Assembly: GCA_964390795.1 (NCBI GenBank)
Contig: CAYMLQ010000013.1
Coordinates: 1 to 40,448, forward strand
Reading direction: 5' to 3'
Source: CAYMLQ01 sp964390795
GTDB taxonomy: Bacteria > Verrucomicrobiota > Kiritimatiellia > RFP12 > UBA1067
DNA: 40,448 bases
Shown here: positions 1 to 7,850 of the stretch, piece after piece
Layout of the letters: each line of letters opens with the position of its first letter
How positions within the stretch are numbered: position 1 is the stretch's first letter
Notes under the pieces: generated by a model
What the model was told of the DNA's origin: nothing
The model's database searches: none
What the model saw: the letters and a program-made list of their open reading frames with translations, nothing else
Program-made: the position numbers and the translations under genes

Positions 1-6
1 AAACTG

Positions 7-44
7 TCCGCTTTTGCACTTTACAATTAATCCGCTTTTGCACT
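7..44. repeat. 14-bp direct repeat upstream of rph
   Basis: The 14-mer TCCGCTTTTGCACT occurs at 7-20 and again at 31-44, a 24-bp period. The window edge hides whether more copies lie upstream. It may be the end of a longer array or a paired binding site. No function can be assigned. Confidence 0.5.
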
Positions 45-109
45 ACCGCCGACAGCGGGCGCCATTTTCGCTGACGCGTCGCGCCGAGTGTGCTAAACTG
101 AAACCCATC

Positions 110-817
110 ATGAAAAAAGCGAACCAGTTACGCCCCGTTGCGATCGAACGTCACTTCACCAAGCACGCCGAGGGCTCGGTGCTCATCAAGCAGGGAGAGA
201 CCTGGGTGCTCTGCACGGCCAGCGTCGAGGAGCGGGTGCCGCCATTTCTTAAAGGCAAGGGCAAAGGCTGGGTGACCGCCGAGTACAGCATGCTGCCGCG
301 CAGCACCGTGGACCGCAAGGAGCGCGAGATCAAGAAAGGCCGGCCGGATGCGCGCAGCACGGAGATCAGCCGGCTGATCGGCCGGGCGCTGCGCGCCGCC
401 GTGGATATGGATCTGCTCGGCGAGCGGTCGATCACCATTGACTGCGACGTCCTGCAGGCGGACGGAGGCACGCGCTGCGCGTCGATCACCGGCGGCATGG
501 TGGCGCTGGCGGACGCCCTCGTGTGGCTCCAGAAGCAGGGAAAGCTCAAGGCGTCGCCGATCAAGCACTTCATTGCGGCGGTCAGCGTCGGCGTCTGCGA
601 CGGCAAGCCCACGCTCGACCTCGACTACGTCCACGACTCGGCGGCCGAGGTCGACCTGAACGTGGTGATGACCGACGACGGCCGTTATGTGGAGCTGCAG
701 GGCACGGCCGAGCACGAGCCCTTTGCCGAAGACTCGCTCGACGCGCTTCGTGAACTCGCGCGGTCGGGTATCGGGAAATTGATCCGCATGCAGAAGGCGG
801 CGCTCGCGCGCGAGTGA
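110..817 (+). CDS. rph: Ribonuclease PH
   Basis: Phosphorolytic 3'-5' exoribonuclease that trims tRNA 3' ends using inorganic phosphate. The 235-residue product matches the usual length of about 238. Family blocks are visible in order: TKHAEGSVL near the N-terminus, VLCTASVEE, FLKGKGKGWVTAEYSMLP, the ARSTEISRLIGRALRAAVD helix, and ITIDCDVLQADGGTR followed by SITGG in the core RNase PH fold. The reading frame is open further upstream, but family similarity begins at the ATG at 110, so that start was chosen. No clear Shine-Dalgarno is present. The stop codon TGA at 815-817 runs directly into a heptamer repeat array: the GA of the stop is the first two bases of the first unit. Cytoplasmic. Confidence 0.95.
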   Translation: MKKANQLRPVAIERHFTKHAEGSVLIKQGETWVLCTASVEERVPPFLKGKGKGWVTAEYSMLPRSTVDRKEREIKKGRPDARSTEISRLIGRALRAAVDMDLLGERSITIDCDVLQADGGTRCASITGGMVALADALVWLQKQGKLKASPIKHFIAAVSVGVCDGKPTLDLDYVHDSAAEVDLNVVMTDDGRYVELQGTAEHEPFAEDSLDALRELARSGIGKLIRMQKAALARE

Positions 818-892
818 GGTCGGAGGTCGGAGGTCAGCGGGCAGAGGTCAGCGATCAGAGGGCGGAGAGCGGAGATAGGAGAACGGAAGTGA
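816..892. repeat. Left heptamer array (GAGGTCR units)
   Basis: Eleven consecutive 7-bp units stay in register: GAGGTCG twice, GAGGTCA, GCGGGCA, GAGGTCA, GCGATCA, then increasingly diverged units ending GAAGTGA. The array starts inside the rph stop codon and ends in the start region of the S23-like gene, whose ribosome binding site is made of array sequence. Its reverse complement forms the array at 1310-1421, so the two arrays are inverted around the gene. Confidence 0.9.
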
Positions 893-1389
893 GCCAAATT
901 AACTCCTTTCTGGACTTGGACGTCTACAAAGATGCCTTTGCCTTGCAGCAACAAATCTTCGAACTTTCAAAGAGGTGGCCTGCGGAGGAGCGCTTTTCGC
1001 TGACGAGTCAGATCCGGCGATCTTCACGCTCTATCGGAGCGAATCTTGCGGAGGCTTGGGCCAAACGCCGCTATCCTGCACATTTCCTGAGCAAACTCAC
1101 CGATTCTGACGGTGAGCGGCAAGAGACCGAGCATTGGATTTGCACGGTGGGAGCCTGTCAGTACGAGCCGTCTGCCGTCACGAACGAGCTACGGGAGTCG
1201 ATAACGAGTATTGGGAAAAGGCTCGGCAGGATGATTGAGAAGCACGATAGTTTCTGCCTTTGTGTTCACGAGCCCGCCGAGGACTCCTACTGCTCAACCG
1301 CCCCTTCGCCGCTCGCCGACCTCCGCTCGCCGACCTCCGACCTCCGCTCGCCGACCTCCGACCTCCGACCTCTGACCTCTGACCTCTGA
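889..1389 (+). CDS. Four-helix-bundle protein, S23 family, in a repeat-flanked cassette
   Basis: The product resembles the S23/four-helix-bundle family, proteins encoded by intervening sequences in 23S rRNA genes and by scattered genes; DGR Avd proteins share the fold. Visible family features are DVYKDAFALQQQIFELSKRW, then QIRRSSRSIGANLAEAW, then FLSKLTDSDGERQETEHWI, each in a predicted helix. The chosen start is GTG 889, preceded by AGGAG at 877-881; an earlier GTG at 814 would be inside the rph end. The usual length is about 120 residues. Here there are 166, because the C-terminus reads into the heptamer array and ends in SPTSDLRSPTSDLRPLTSDL. The gene is isolated between rph and the UXS gene. 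Its molecular role is unknown. No 23S rRNA sequence flanks it. Confidence 0.75.
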   Translation: MSQINSFLDLDVYKDAFALQQQIFELSKRWPAEERFSLTSQIRRSSRSIGANLAEAWAKRRYPAHFLSKLTDSDGERQETEHWICTVGACQYEPSAVTNELRESITSIGKRLGRMIEKHDSFCLCVHEPAEDSYCSTAPSPLADLRSPTSDLRSPTSDLRPLTSDL

Positions 1390-1421
1390 TCTCTGATCTC
1401 TGATCTCTGATCTCCGTCCCC
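1310..1421. repeat. Right heptamer array (YGAYCTC units), inverted relative to the left array
   Basis: Sixteen 7-bp units in perfect register: CGCTCGC, CGACCTC, TGACCTC (two copies) and TGATCTC (four copies), ending CGTCCCC. The units are the reverse complement of those at 816-892. The first part is translated as the C-terminus of the S23-like protein and supplies its stop codon. Confidence 0.9.
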
Positions 1422-1459
1422 TACTCACCCACGACCCACTCTAACCCCAGGAGTCTCTT

Positions 1460-2431
1460 ATGACCAAGAAAACACTCATCACCGGCGGAGCCGGCTTTCT
1501 CGGGTCCCATCTCGCTCGGCGGCTGCTGGCCGAAGGCCACGAGGTCACGGTCATGGACAACCTCTTCACCGGCACCAAGGCCAACATCTACGACCTGCTG
1601 GAGAACCCGCGTTTCACCTTCATGCTGCATGATGTGACCCAGCCGTTCTGGGGGCAGTTCGACGAGATCTACAACCTCGCCTGCCCCGCCTCGCCGATCC
1701 ATTACCAGCGCAACCCGGTCGAGACGATCAAGACCTCGTTCCTCGGCATGATGAACGTGCTGGAGCTGGCGCTCAAGACCAAGGCGCGCGTCTTCCACAC
1801 CTCCACCTCGGAGATCTACGGCGACCCGGAGATCCACCCGCAGCCCGAGAGCTACTGGGGCAACGTCAACACCATCGGCACGCGCAGTTGCTACGACGAG
1901 GGCAAGCGCGCAGCCGAGACGCTCTGCGCCGACTACTCGCGCGAGTACGGCGTGGACGTGCGCATGATCCGCATCTTCAACACCTACGGGCCCAACATGC
2001 ACCCGCAGGACGGGCGCGTGATCAGCAACTTCATTATGCAGGCGCTGAAGAACAAAGATATCACGCTCTACGGCGACGGCCTGCAGACGCGCAGCTTCCA
2101 GTATGTGGACGATCTGGTCAACGCGATCCTGCTCTTCATGGCGCTTGCCCCTGGAAAGGTCAAAGCCTTTTTTGCCAAGAAAGAGATGAGCGTACCGGTG
2201 GTCAACGTGGGCAACCCCGGCGAGTACACGATCAAGCAGCTCGCCGAGGAGACGCTGCGGCAATTGCCCGAAAGCAGAAGCCAGCTCGTTTACGAGCCGC
2301 TGCCCAAGGACGACCCCAAGCGCCGCAAACCGGACATCACGCTCGCGCAGGAGCTGCTCGGCTGGTCACCCGAGGTGCCGCTGCGCGAAGGGCTGGCGCG
2401 GACGATCGCGTACTTCCGTACCGTGAAATAG
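1460..2431 (+). CDS. uxs: UDP-glucuronic acid decarboxylase (UDP-xylose synthase)
   Basis: NAD-dependent extended short-chain dehydrogenase that converts UDP-glucuronate to UDP-xylose for surface polysaccharide. The 323-residue product has the Rossmann motif GGAGFLG at residues 9-15, the family signature LACPASPIHYQRNPVETIKT, a TSTSEIYGDPEIHPQPE block, and the catalytic YxxxK as Tyr145/Lys149 in SCYDEGK. RIFNTYGPNM and VNVGNPGEYTI are also typical. A Shine-Dalgarno AGGAG at 1449-1453 supports the ATG at 1460. The segment ALAPGKVKAFFAKKEMS near residue 235 is slightly longer than usual for the family. The stop lies 6 bp from the stop of the convergent GH109-like gene, so there is no room for a separate terminator. 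Confidence 0.92.
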   Translation: MTKKTLITGGAGFLGSHLARRLLAEGHEVTVMDNLFTGTKANIYDLLENPRFTFMLHDVTQPFWGQFDEIYNLACPASPIHYQRNPVETIKTSFLGMMNVLELALKTKARVFHTSTSEIYGDPEIHPQPESYWGNVNTIGTRSCYDEGKRAAETLCADYSREYGVDVRMIRIFNTYGPNMHPQDGRVISNFIMQALKNKDITLYGDGLQTRSFQYVDDLVNAILLFMALAPGKVKAFFAKKEMSVPVVNVGNPGEYTIKQLAEETLRQLPESRSQLVYEPLPKDDPKRRKPDITLAQELLGWSPEVPLREGLARTIAYFRTVK

Positions 2432-2437
2432 GCCGCG

Positions 2438-3790
2438 TCACACCGTCACGATGCCGAGCGGCTCGGCCGTCTTCCAGCCGCCGCGGGTGAAGTCGGGAAC
2501 CTTCACCGGCGCGCCGTTGTCCAGCACCGAACTCTCGCTGAGTTCGACCAGCGAACTCCAGAGTGCGGTGTCGTACACGTCGATGTCCAGCGGCAGGCCT
2601 TTCTGCAGGCAGTGGCAGAGGCGAAGTTCCATCAGGAAGTCCATGCCGCCGTGTCCGCCGACCTTTTTCGCCAGCTCGCCGCTCTTGTCCCATAGCGGAT
2701 GAGTATAGTTGGCCTTCAGCTCCTCCAACGCCTTTTCGCTCATCCACTCGTGGGCCTTGGGCTCGAGCGCGACACGCAGCGGGTAGTCGGACAGGATGCC
2801 CCGCGTGCCCGAGATGGTGTTGAGGCGGCTATAGGGGCGCGGGCTGGTGGTGTCGTGCTGCACCATGATCGTCCTGCCGCGGTAGGTCTTGATCAGCGTG
2901 GTGTTCATGTCGCCCAGCTTATAGGCCATCTTGGCCTGGGGGCTGCCCTTGCCGTATTTTGCGGCCGCGGCGAGGGAGAGGCCGAACTGCGCGGTGCTCA
3001 CGGAAGTCAGACACTCGAAGCGGTCGCCGCGGTTGATGTCCATGTACTGGCAGACCGGGCCGAGCCCGTGCGTGGGGTAGGGATTGCCGGTGTGCTGCTT
3101 CGCCCATTCCAGGCGCCACTGGGCCTGGTAGCCGCCGGTGGACTCCTCGTTCAGATTGCTGGCGCGCAGGTCGTGGATGTAGGCCGCCTCGCCGTGAACT
3201 AAGTCGCCCAGGACGCCTTTGCGGCAGAGCATCAGGGCCAGCATCTCGTTGGCGCCGTAGCAGCAGTTCTCCAAGATCATGCAGTGGCGCTGCGTGGTCT
3301 CGGCGGTATCGACGAGTTGCCAGCACTGCTCAATCGTCACGGCGGCGGGCACCTCGGTAGCGGCGTGCTTGCCGCACTGCATCGCGTAGACGGCCATAGG
3401 CGTGTGCAAGAGCCAAGGCGTGCAGATGTAGACCAGGTCGACCTCTTTGGACTCGCACAGCTTGCGCCACTCGTCTTTCGAGCCGAAATAGGCCTTGGGT
3501 GCTGGCTTGCCTTTATCGGCCAGCGCCTTGACCTGCTTGGCGACGCGCTCCTCGTAAAGGTCGCCGAGCGCGGTAATCTCGACACCGGGAATGCTGGAGA
3601 GTCGCTGCACGGCCCCGGGGCCACGATGACCCAACCCGATGACCCCCACGCGCACCTTCTCTAAAGGCTCCGCCCGGAAACCCGCCATGCACGGCCCTTT
3701 GCGCATGGGAAACCCCGCCCAGTCACGAAAACCCGTTTGGGCGAGCGCGCCCACTATCGACGCCGCTTTCAGAAACCCTCTGCGATTCAT
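2438..3790 (-). CDS. GH109-type NAD-dependent glycosidase (Gfo/Idh/MocA fold) with twin-arginine leader
   Basis: The 450-residue protein starts MNRRGFLKAASIVGALA, a twin-arginine-like signal, so export in folded form with bound cofactor is likely. A Rossmann GLGHRG follows. The middle matches glycoside hydrolase family 109 (NAD-dependent alpha-N-acetylgalactosaminidases) unusually well: TPWLLHTPMAVYAMQCGKHA, TEVPAAVTIEQCWQLVDTAE, CYGANEMLAL, GEAAYIHDLR, YPTHGLGPVCQYMDINRGDR and MVQHDTTSPRPYSR. In that family NAD is used catalytically in redox-assisted glycoside cleavage. ATG 3790 was preferred over an upstream in-frame start at 3868 because it begins the RR signal and has AAGGGGGG before it. 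The substrate is inferred from family only; another amino-sugar or glycoside is possible. Confidence 0.8.
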   Translation of the reverse strand: MNRRGFLKAASIVGALAQTGFRDWAGFPMRKGPCMAGFRAEPLEKVRVGVIGLGHRGPGAVQRLSSIPGVEITALGDLYEERVAKQVKALADKGKPAPKAYFGSKDEWRKLCESKEVDLVYICTPWLLHTPMAVYAMQCGKHAATEVPAAVTIEQCWQLVDTAETTQRHCMILENCCYGANEMLALMLCRKGVLGDLVHGEAAYIHDLRASNLNEESTGGYQAQWRLEWAKQHTGNPYPTHGLGPVCQYMDINRGDRFECLTSVSTAQFGLSLAAAAKYGKGSPQAKMAYKLGDMNTTLIKTYRGRTIMVQHDTTSPRPYSRLNTISGTRGILSDYPLRVALEPKAHEWMSEKALEELKANYTHPLWDKSGELAKKVGGHGGMDFLMELRLCHCLQKGLPLDIDVYDTALWSSLVELSESSVLDNGAPVKVPDFTRGGWKTAEPLGIVTV

Positions 3791-3890
3791 CGTCAAGTCC
3801 CCCCTTCGTACCGCTTTTAGCCACGTGCGGCTCTTTCGGTTAAGTCTATCAAAAAGCCGCGCACGCATGCCACGAAATTACATTCGCACC

Positions 3891-3920
3891 TTGCCTCGCA
3901 AGTGGGTTTGTAGGTATAAT
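3891..3920 (+). promoter_or_regulatory. Sigma70-like promoter of the hybrid kinase gene
   Basis: TTGCCT (3891-3896), an 18-bp spacer and a perfect TATAAT (3915-3920). The expected transcript start is near 3927. The upstream in-frame ATG at 3919 overlaps the -10 box and so cannot be the start for this transcript. Confidence 0.65.
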
Positions 3921-3942
3921 GGCAAAATTATCTTGGTATTCT

Positions 3943-6615
3943 ATGAGTCTTTTTTCCCTTCTAGCTTCTGCCCGCAGCATCCGGACCAAGTTTGGCCTGG
4001 TCACCGCTTCCATTCTATTGGGCCTGCTCTTTGTGTTCTATCTCGGCGGGCGCTATATTCTCGTCCATATGATCCGCGAAGCCGAGAAAGAGATCCAGTC
4101 CATCGGCACTGACATCAAAACGGTCATCTGCGCGGAAATCCAGCGCCTTCAGGAAACGGCCGAGCAGGCCTCGGACGCGCTTGAGCGCGCAGGAAACGAG
4201 GTGACCCGCGAGTTCTTGCAAGAGCAACTTGAACCCTTCGCCGGCCGCACGCCTATTCATCTGGCTGCGGCTCTGAAAGCGGACGGGACCTTTGAAACGG
4301 GCTGTTTTCTCGCGCAGGGGAAACCTCTTGCGACCATCGATTCCAGCCAGATGAGTCTCTACTTCTCTTCCGGGTCGCCGCTGTTTCAGTCCCTCGCCGA
4401 AGGGAAGCCTGCCACGGGGCTGATCCTGTTCGAGGGCACCCCGGTCTTCATCGCGGCAGCCCCCATCACGCCAGGGGAGAACCGCAAAGCGGGCTTTCTG
4501 GTCATCGGCTCGCTTTTCTACAACACGCCGCTGCTGGTCCGCATCAACTCTGCCACGCGCGGCATGCAGATCTCTGTTTCCGACCACCGCGGAAAAACGG
4601 TGAAAGCCCAGGTTCCCAAGAGCGTGCCGGTCAACGTCGCACCGGTCGTCCAGGACGTCTTCAACTTCTATTCAGGGGGTCGCTGGCACCTGGGTGACAA
4701 CGCGTTCGAGGCGGTCTTGCCCATACACGATGTGCTGGGCAAAGAGGTAACGGCGATCTCCATCCGGCTTCCGCGCACCTTTTCCTCTCTGGCCAGCATC
4801 GCGCTGGGCTGGCTGACCGCCTTTATCGCCACAGTCGGCATCATTTTCATTCTGCCGATCTTCTGGCTGCAGACGCGACTGGTGCTCAACCCACTGACCT
4901 TGCTCGCGAATCAGATCCGCGAAATCGGGTTGAACCATCAGAACGGGGAGTGCGCCTTCCTGCAATGGGGCAGCAAGGACGAGTTCGGCCTTGTGGCGCA
5001 GAGCGTGAACATCTTGCTCGACACCCTTGCTCGCAAAACCCAGCAGATCGGGCAGATCGAGCAGCGCCAGCGCGCGCTGATCGCCGGCATGCCCGACGGT
5101 CTGTGCGTCTTCGACACCAACGGCCACTTGGTTGCCATCCACAAGCAGCCGGACTACGCGCATCCGATTCCCGGGCTCGTGACGGGTCGCCCGATCACGC
5201 CGCCGCTCTTTCCGGAGAGCGACTGTGAGACGATGCTCAAGGCGATCGAGAAGACGTTCCTCACGGAAACCATCCAGATGATCGTCATCGCGTGCAGAGA
5301 GACGGACGGCACCTACCGCCATTTCGAAACGCGCATCAGCCGGATGGACCCGTTCTTTGCGTTGGTGATCCTGCGCGACGTGTCGCAGGAGTGGCGCGAG
5401 GGCGAGACGCGCCAGCAGATGGAGAACCGCCTCGCCAAGATCGAGAAGATGGAGAGCCTTGGCAACCTTGCGGCGGGCATCGCGCACGACTTTAACAACA
5501 TCCTGGCCATCATCCAAAACACGGTGGACACGACCTGGTGCGCGCCCTGGAAGGATGACGAGGAGGCGATCGCCGTCGGCACCATCCGCGAGGCCGCAAG
5601 CAAGGGCGGAACGCTCACGCGAGAGCTGATGACCTACGCCGGACACACCCGCATCGCGTTCAAGCGGGGCGATCCGAACACGCTGATCCTGGATTTGGAG
5701 AAGCTGATGGGGCGTGTCATCGCCCCGAATGTCGCGCTCGAACTCAAGTTGACTCCCGGGCTCCCTCAGGTCGATGCCGACCCGCATCAGTTCTGGAAAG
5801 TGATCATCAATATCCTCAAAAACGCGTCGGAGGCCATCAGCGGGGCGCGGGGCCACATCTGCATCGGCACCTATCCGTTTGAAATGACCGAAACCGCCAT
5901 GGAAGCGTTCTTCAGTACGCACGAACTGGTTCCCGGACCGGGCGTTGTGTTCCAGATTGATGACACCGGCACGGGAATCCCACGCGAGCTGATCGGGCGC
6001 CTGTTCGAGCCGTTCTTCTCGACCAAGGCAGTCGGACGCGGGCTAGGCCTGGCCACCGTGTTCGGCATCGTCGACGCTCACAACGGAGGCATCGCGATCG
6101 ATTCCGAAACCGGCAAGGGCACCAGTTTCCGCGTCTGGCTGCCGGCGGCGAAATCCGTTTCCGCGCCCCTACTGCCCCCGGCCGCAGCCGCGGCCCCCGA
6201 GTCCGCACCTCCTTCGGCCGTTTCCGTGGCCGACGCCGCACGCCCGTCCCAGCGTCCCTGCATCCTGATTGTCGAAGACGACCTGGCCATCCTGAAGACG
6301 ACCAGCATTCTCTTGCGCTCACTCGGTGCTGACACGCTGGCTGCGTCGACCAAGCGGGAGGCTCTGTCCCTATTCCGCAAGCACGCTGACGAGATCAGGC
6401 TGATTCTGATGGACGCCCAGATCGGAAGCCTGGACAACGTACGGCTGCTCGCCACGCTGCGCATGCGCAAACCGGGCGTCCCGACCCTGATCGTGTCCGG
6501 CCACTCCGAAGCGCGTATCCGCGAGACCTTCGCCTCGGAACCCTTCAACGGTTTCCTCTCAAAGCCATACACCATGAGCGAGCTGAAGTCGATTCTGTCG
6601 CCTTATATGACGTAG
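3943..6615 (+). CDS. Membrane hybrid histidine kinase (sensor, HAMP/PAS region, HisKA, HATPase, receiver)
   Basis: Two-component sensor of 890 residues. A transmembrane helix near residues 18-38 and a second near 283-310 enclose an extracytoplasmic sensor of about 240 residues. A HAMP-like linker and a PAS-like region follow. The H-box is GIAHDFNN with phospho-acceptor His515. The ATPase domain shows an N-box (IINILKNASEAI), DDTGTGIP and a G2 region GRGLGLATVFGI. After a Pro/Ala-rich linker comes a receiver domain with ILIVEDD, phospho-acceptor Asp824 in LILMDAQIG, and conserved Lys874 in FLSKPY. The start at 3943 follows from the promoter at 3891-3920. No response regulator is adjacent, but it is the only complete kinase in the window and a possible input to the sigma54 activator at 11465. 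That link is inference. Confidence 0.9.
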   Translation: MSLFSLLASARSIRTKFGLVTASILLGLLFVFYLGGRYILVHMIREAEKEIQSIGTDIKTVICAEIQRLQETAEQASDALERAGNEVTREFLQEQLEPFAGRTPIHLAAALKADGTFETGCFLAQGKPLATIDSSQMSLYFSSGSPLFQSLAEGKPATGLILFEGTPVFIAAAPITPGENRKAGFLVIGSLFYNTPLLVRINSATRGMQISVSDHRGKTVKAQVPKSVPVNVAPVVQDVFNFYSGGRWHLGDNAFEAVLPIHDVLGKEVTAISIRLPRTFSSLASIALGWLTAFIATVGIIFILPIFWLQTRLVLNPLTLLANQIREIGLNHQNGECAFLQWGSKDEFGLVAQSVNILLDTLARKTQQIGQIEQRQRALIAGMPDGLCVFDTNGHLVAIHKQPDYAHPIPGLVTGRPITPPLFPESDCETMLKAIEKTFLTETIQMIVIACRETDGTYRHFETRISRMDPFFALVILRDVSQEWREGETRQQMENRLAKIEKMESLGNLAAGIAHDFNNILAIIQNTVDTTWCAPWKDDEEAIAVGTIREAASKGGTLTRELMTYAGHTRIAFKRGDPNTLILDLEKLMGRVIAPNVALELKLTPGLPQVDADPHQFWKVIINILKNASEAISGARGHICIGTYPFEMTETAMEAFFSTHELVPGPGVVFQIDDTGTGIPRELIGRLFEPFFSTKAVGRGLGLATVFGIVDAHNGGIAIDSETGKGTSFRVWLPAAKSVSAPLLPPAAAAAPESAPPSAVSVADAARPSQRPCILIVEDDLAILKTTSILLRSLGADTLAASTKREALSLFRKHADEIRLILMDAQIGSLDNVRLLATLRMRKPGVPTLIVSGHSEARIRETFASEPFNGFLSKPYTMSELKSILSPYMT

Positions 6616-6914
6616 CCGCCGCCTACAATCCCAACCGGAAGCAACCCCCTAAGCGCTCGTCCATAACTTCAAGTTGGTGTCCGCAGATTGCGCAGATTTT
6701 CGCAGATACTAATTCAATCTGCGGTCATCTGCGCAATCTGCGGATAAAGTTAGCTCGTTCGATTATTCCCGCTCTGCGGGCGCGCTTGTCGATAACTTCA
6801 GACTTCCTGATCTCGACAGGGAAATAGCGGCAATTCCCGGAAAATGACTTTGCACATCTTGACGCGCGGCAAGCGGGTTGCACAGAGATTCCGATTGAAC
6901 GAGAGCCAAGCGAC
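6616..6914. other. Intergenic region with palindromic repeat sequence
   Basis: This 299-bp gap holds a perfect 18-bp inverted repeat (6680-6697 and 6727-6744). Its arms and loop are built from variants of CGCAGAT / ATCTGCG. Just after it, ATAAAGTTAGCTCGTTCG and TTCCCGCTCTGCGGGCG (6744-6782) resemble sequence at 13618-13660 and, less well, at 19976-20012, which suggests a dispersed repeat family. The remainder, 6790-6914, shows no gene. The palindrome lies downstream of the kinase gene but lacks a T-run, so a terminator role is uncertain. Confidence 0.6.
6680..6744. repeat. Perfect 18-bp inverted repeat
   Basis: Arms 6680-6697 (TCCGCAGATTGCGCAGAT) and 6727-6744 are exact reverse complements around a 29-nt loop that repeats the same CGCAGAT/ATCTGCG words. 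Repeat-type intergenic palindrome of unknown role. Confidence 0.85.
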
Positions 6915-7772
6915 TCAAACGAAGCTCTGGGCGACCTGCTGCCAAACCCGCGGATGGATGAAGAAAAAGTGACACGGCTTACCCGCGCGAGCCACCGTCT
7001 CGTCTTGAAGAGCGCGGTTCAGCGGGTTCAGAAGCGCGACCAGCACCTCGCCCCCCAGAAGCGCGAAGGGCAGCACGCCCTTGACATGCACAAAATTCGG
7101 CGCGAGAGCCTGCATGGCCGCTGGCTGCAGTTCAAACAACTCGAGCGGCAGAGGCGGCACGTCGCTCGCTTGCTGCATGTCCGCCATCAGGCGTTCGGTC
7201 AGTTCCGGGTGCTGCTCATCCAAAAGAGCGAGCGCCGAAATCAGAACCGGATGGTCGGTGGCTGGACGCTCGGTCAGAATGTGCAGCACATCCATGCAGA
7301 GTTCCTTGGGCAGGAATTCGTGTTCCTTCCAGAACCAGACCAGCTCCATCTCTGCGGCCGCAGCCGAGCGCGACAACGCGTGAATTTCCAGCCCCGTATC
7401 CTGAAAAGTCGCCACGGTCGATTGGCCCGCGCTATCCAGTCTCTGAGGCCGACCCGCATAATCCGGTTTCGACGGTACCCCGATGACCTGCCCCTGAATC
7501 TTTTCCGCGACGCGCTCGACCGCCGCACAGGCGTCCGGATCGAACCGGAACGCACTCAACCTCGCCGCGATGATCTGGGCATTGTCTAAATCATTCTCCC
7601 GCACGAGGCAGTCTACCAGCCTGATGAGGCATTCACGCTGCTTCTCGCTCTGCCCCGTCTGATCGTAAGCAACCGACAGAAATTCCAGACTGGTCCGATC
7701 CAAGGGCATCGTCTGTAACATCTGCTCAAAAAAGGCGATCGCCTCTCCCAGTTTCGGATCCTTCTCGGCCAT
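6915..7772 (-). CDS. TPR-like protein with a free-standing T2SSE_N/MshEN-type C-terminal domain
   Basis: A 285-residue soluble protein. The first 120 residues look like TPR/alpha-solenoid helices (LGEAIAFFEQMLQTMPLDRTS, SEKQRECLIRLVDCLVREND). The last 80 (LPLELFELQPAAMQALAP, VLPFALLGGEVLVALLNP, ALQDETVARAGKPCHFFF) match the T2SSE_N/MshEN fold normally fused to the N-terminus of PilB/GspE ATPases. No Walker motif is present, so this is not an ATPase. AAGGAG at 7781-7786 supports ATG 7772. It is divergent from pilB with candidate sigma54 promoters on both sides, which suggests it is a pilus accessory factor acting on the assembly ATPase or platform. That function is inferred. Confidence 0.7.
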   Translation of the reverse strand: MAEKDPKLGEAIAFFEQMLQTMPLDRTSLEFLSVAYDQTGQSEKQRECLIRLVDCLVRENDLDNAQIIAARLSAFRFDPDACAAVERVAEKIQGQVIGVPSKPDYAGRPQRLDSAGQSTVATFQDTGLEIHALSRSAAAAEMELVWFWKEHEFLPKELCMDVLHILTERPATDHPVLISALALLDEQHPELTERLMADMQQASDVPPLPLELFELQPAAMQALAPNFVHVKGVLPFALLGGEVLVALLNPLNRALQDETVARAGKPCHFFFIHPRVWQQVAQSFV

Positions 7773-7800
7773 ACGAATAACTCCTTAGATCAAATTATTA

Positions 7801-7814
7801 GCACAAATCATGCC
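7801..7814 (-). promoter_or_regulatory. Candidate sigma54 promoter for the TPR/T2SSE_N gene
   Basis: Read on the minus strand, GG (7814-7813), exactly 10 bp and GC (7802-7801) occur in CCGGCATGATTTGTGCT. The predicted start near 7789 falls 3 nt before the Shine-Dalgarno AAGGAG (7786-7781). The match to TGGCACG is weaker than at the plus-strand promoters. Confidence 0.45.
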
Positions 7815-7850
7815 GGGCGCTCGCACGCGGCTTGGCGGGGTTAGTAGTTA

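Noticed and set aside
889..1389. S23-like gene as part of a 23S rRNA intervening sequence or a diversity-generating retroelement
   Set aside because: No rRNA sequence flanks it, and no reverse transcriptase or template/variable repeat pair is visible.
816..1421. Short regular repeats resembling a CRISPR array
   Set aside because: Units are 7 bp with no spacers and lie as two inverted blocks; there are no cas genes in the window.
4672..5922. Long open frame on the minus strand inside the hybrid kinase gene
   Set aside because: It is the antisense shadow of a GC-rich gene. The plus strand has complete HisKA, HATPase and receiver motifs, while the minus product is low-complexity and Arg/Asp-rich.
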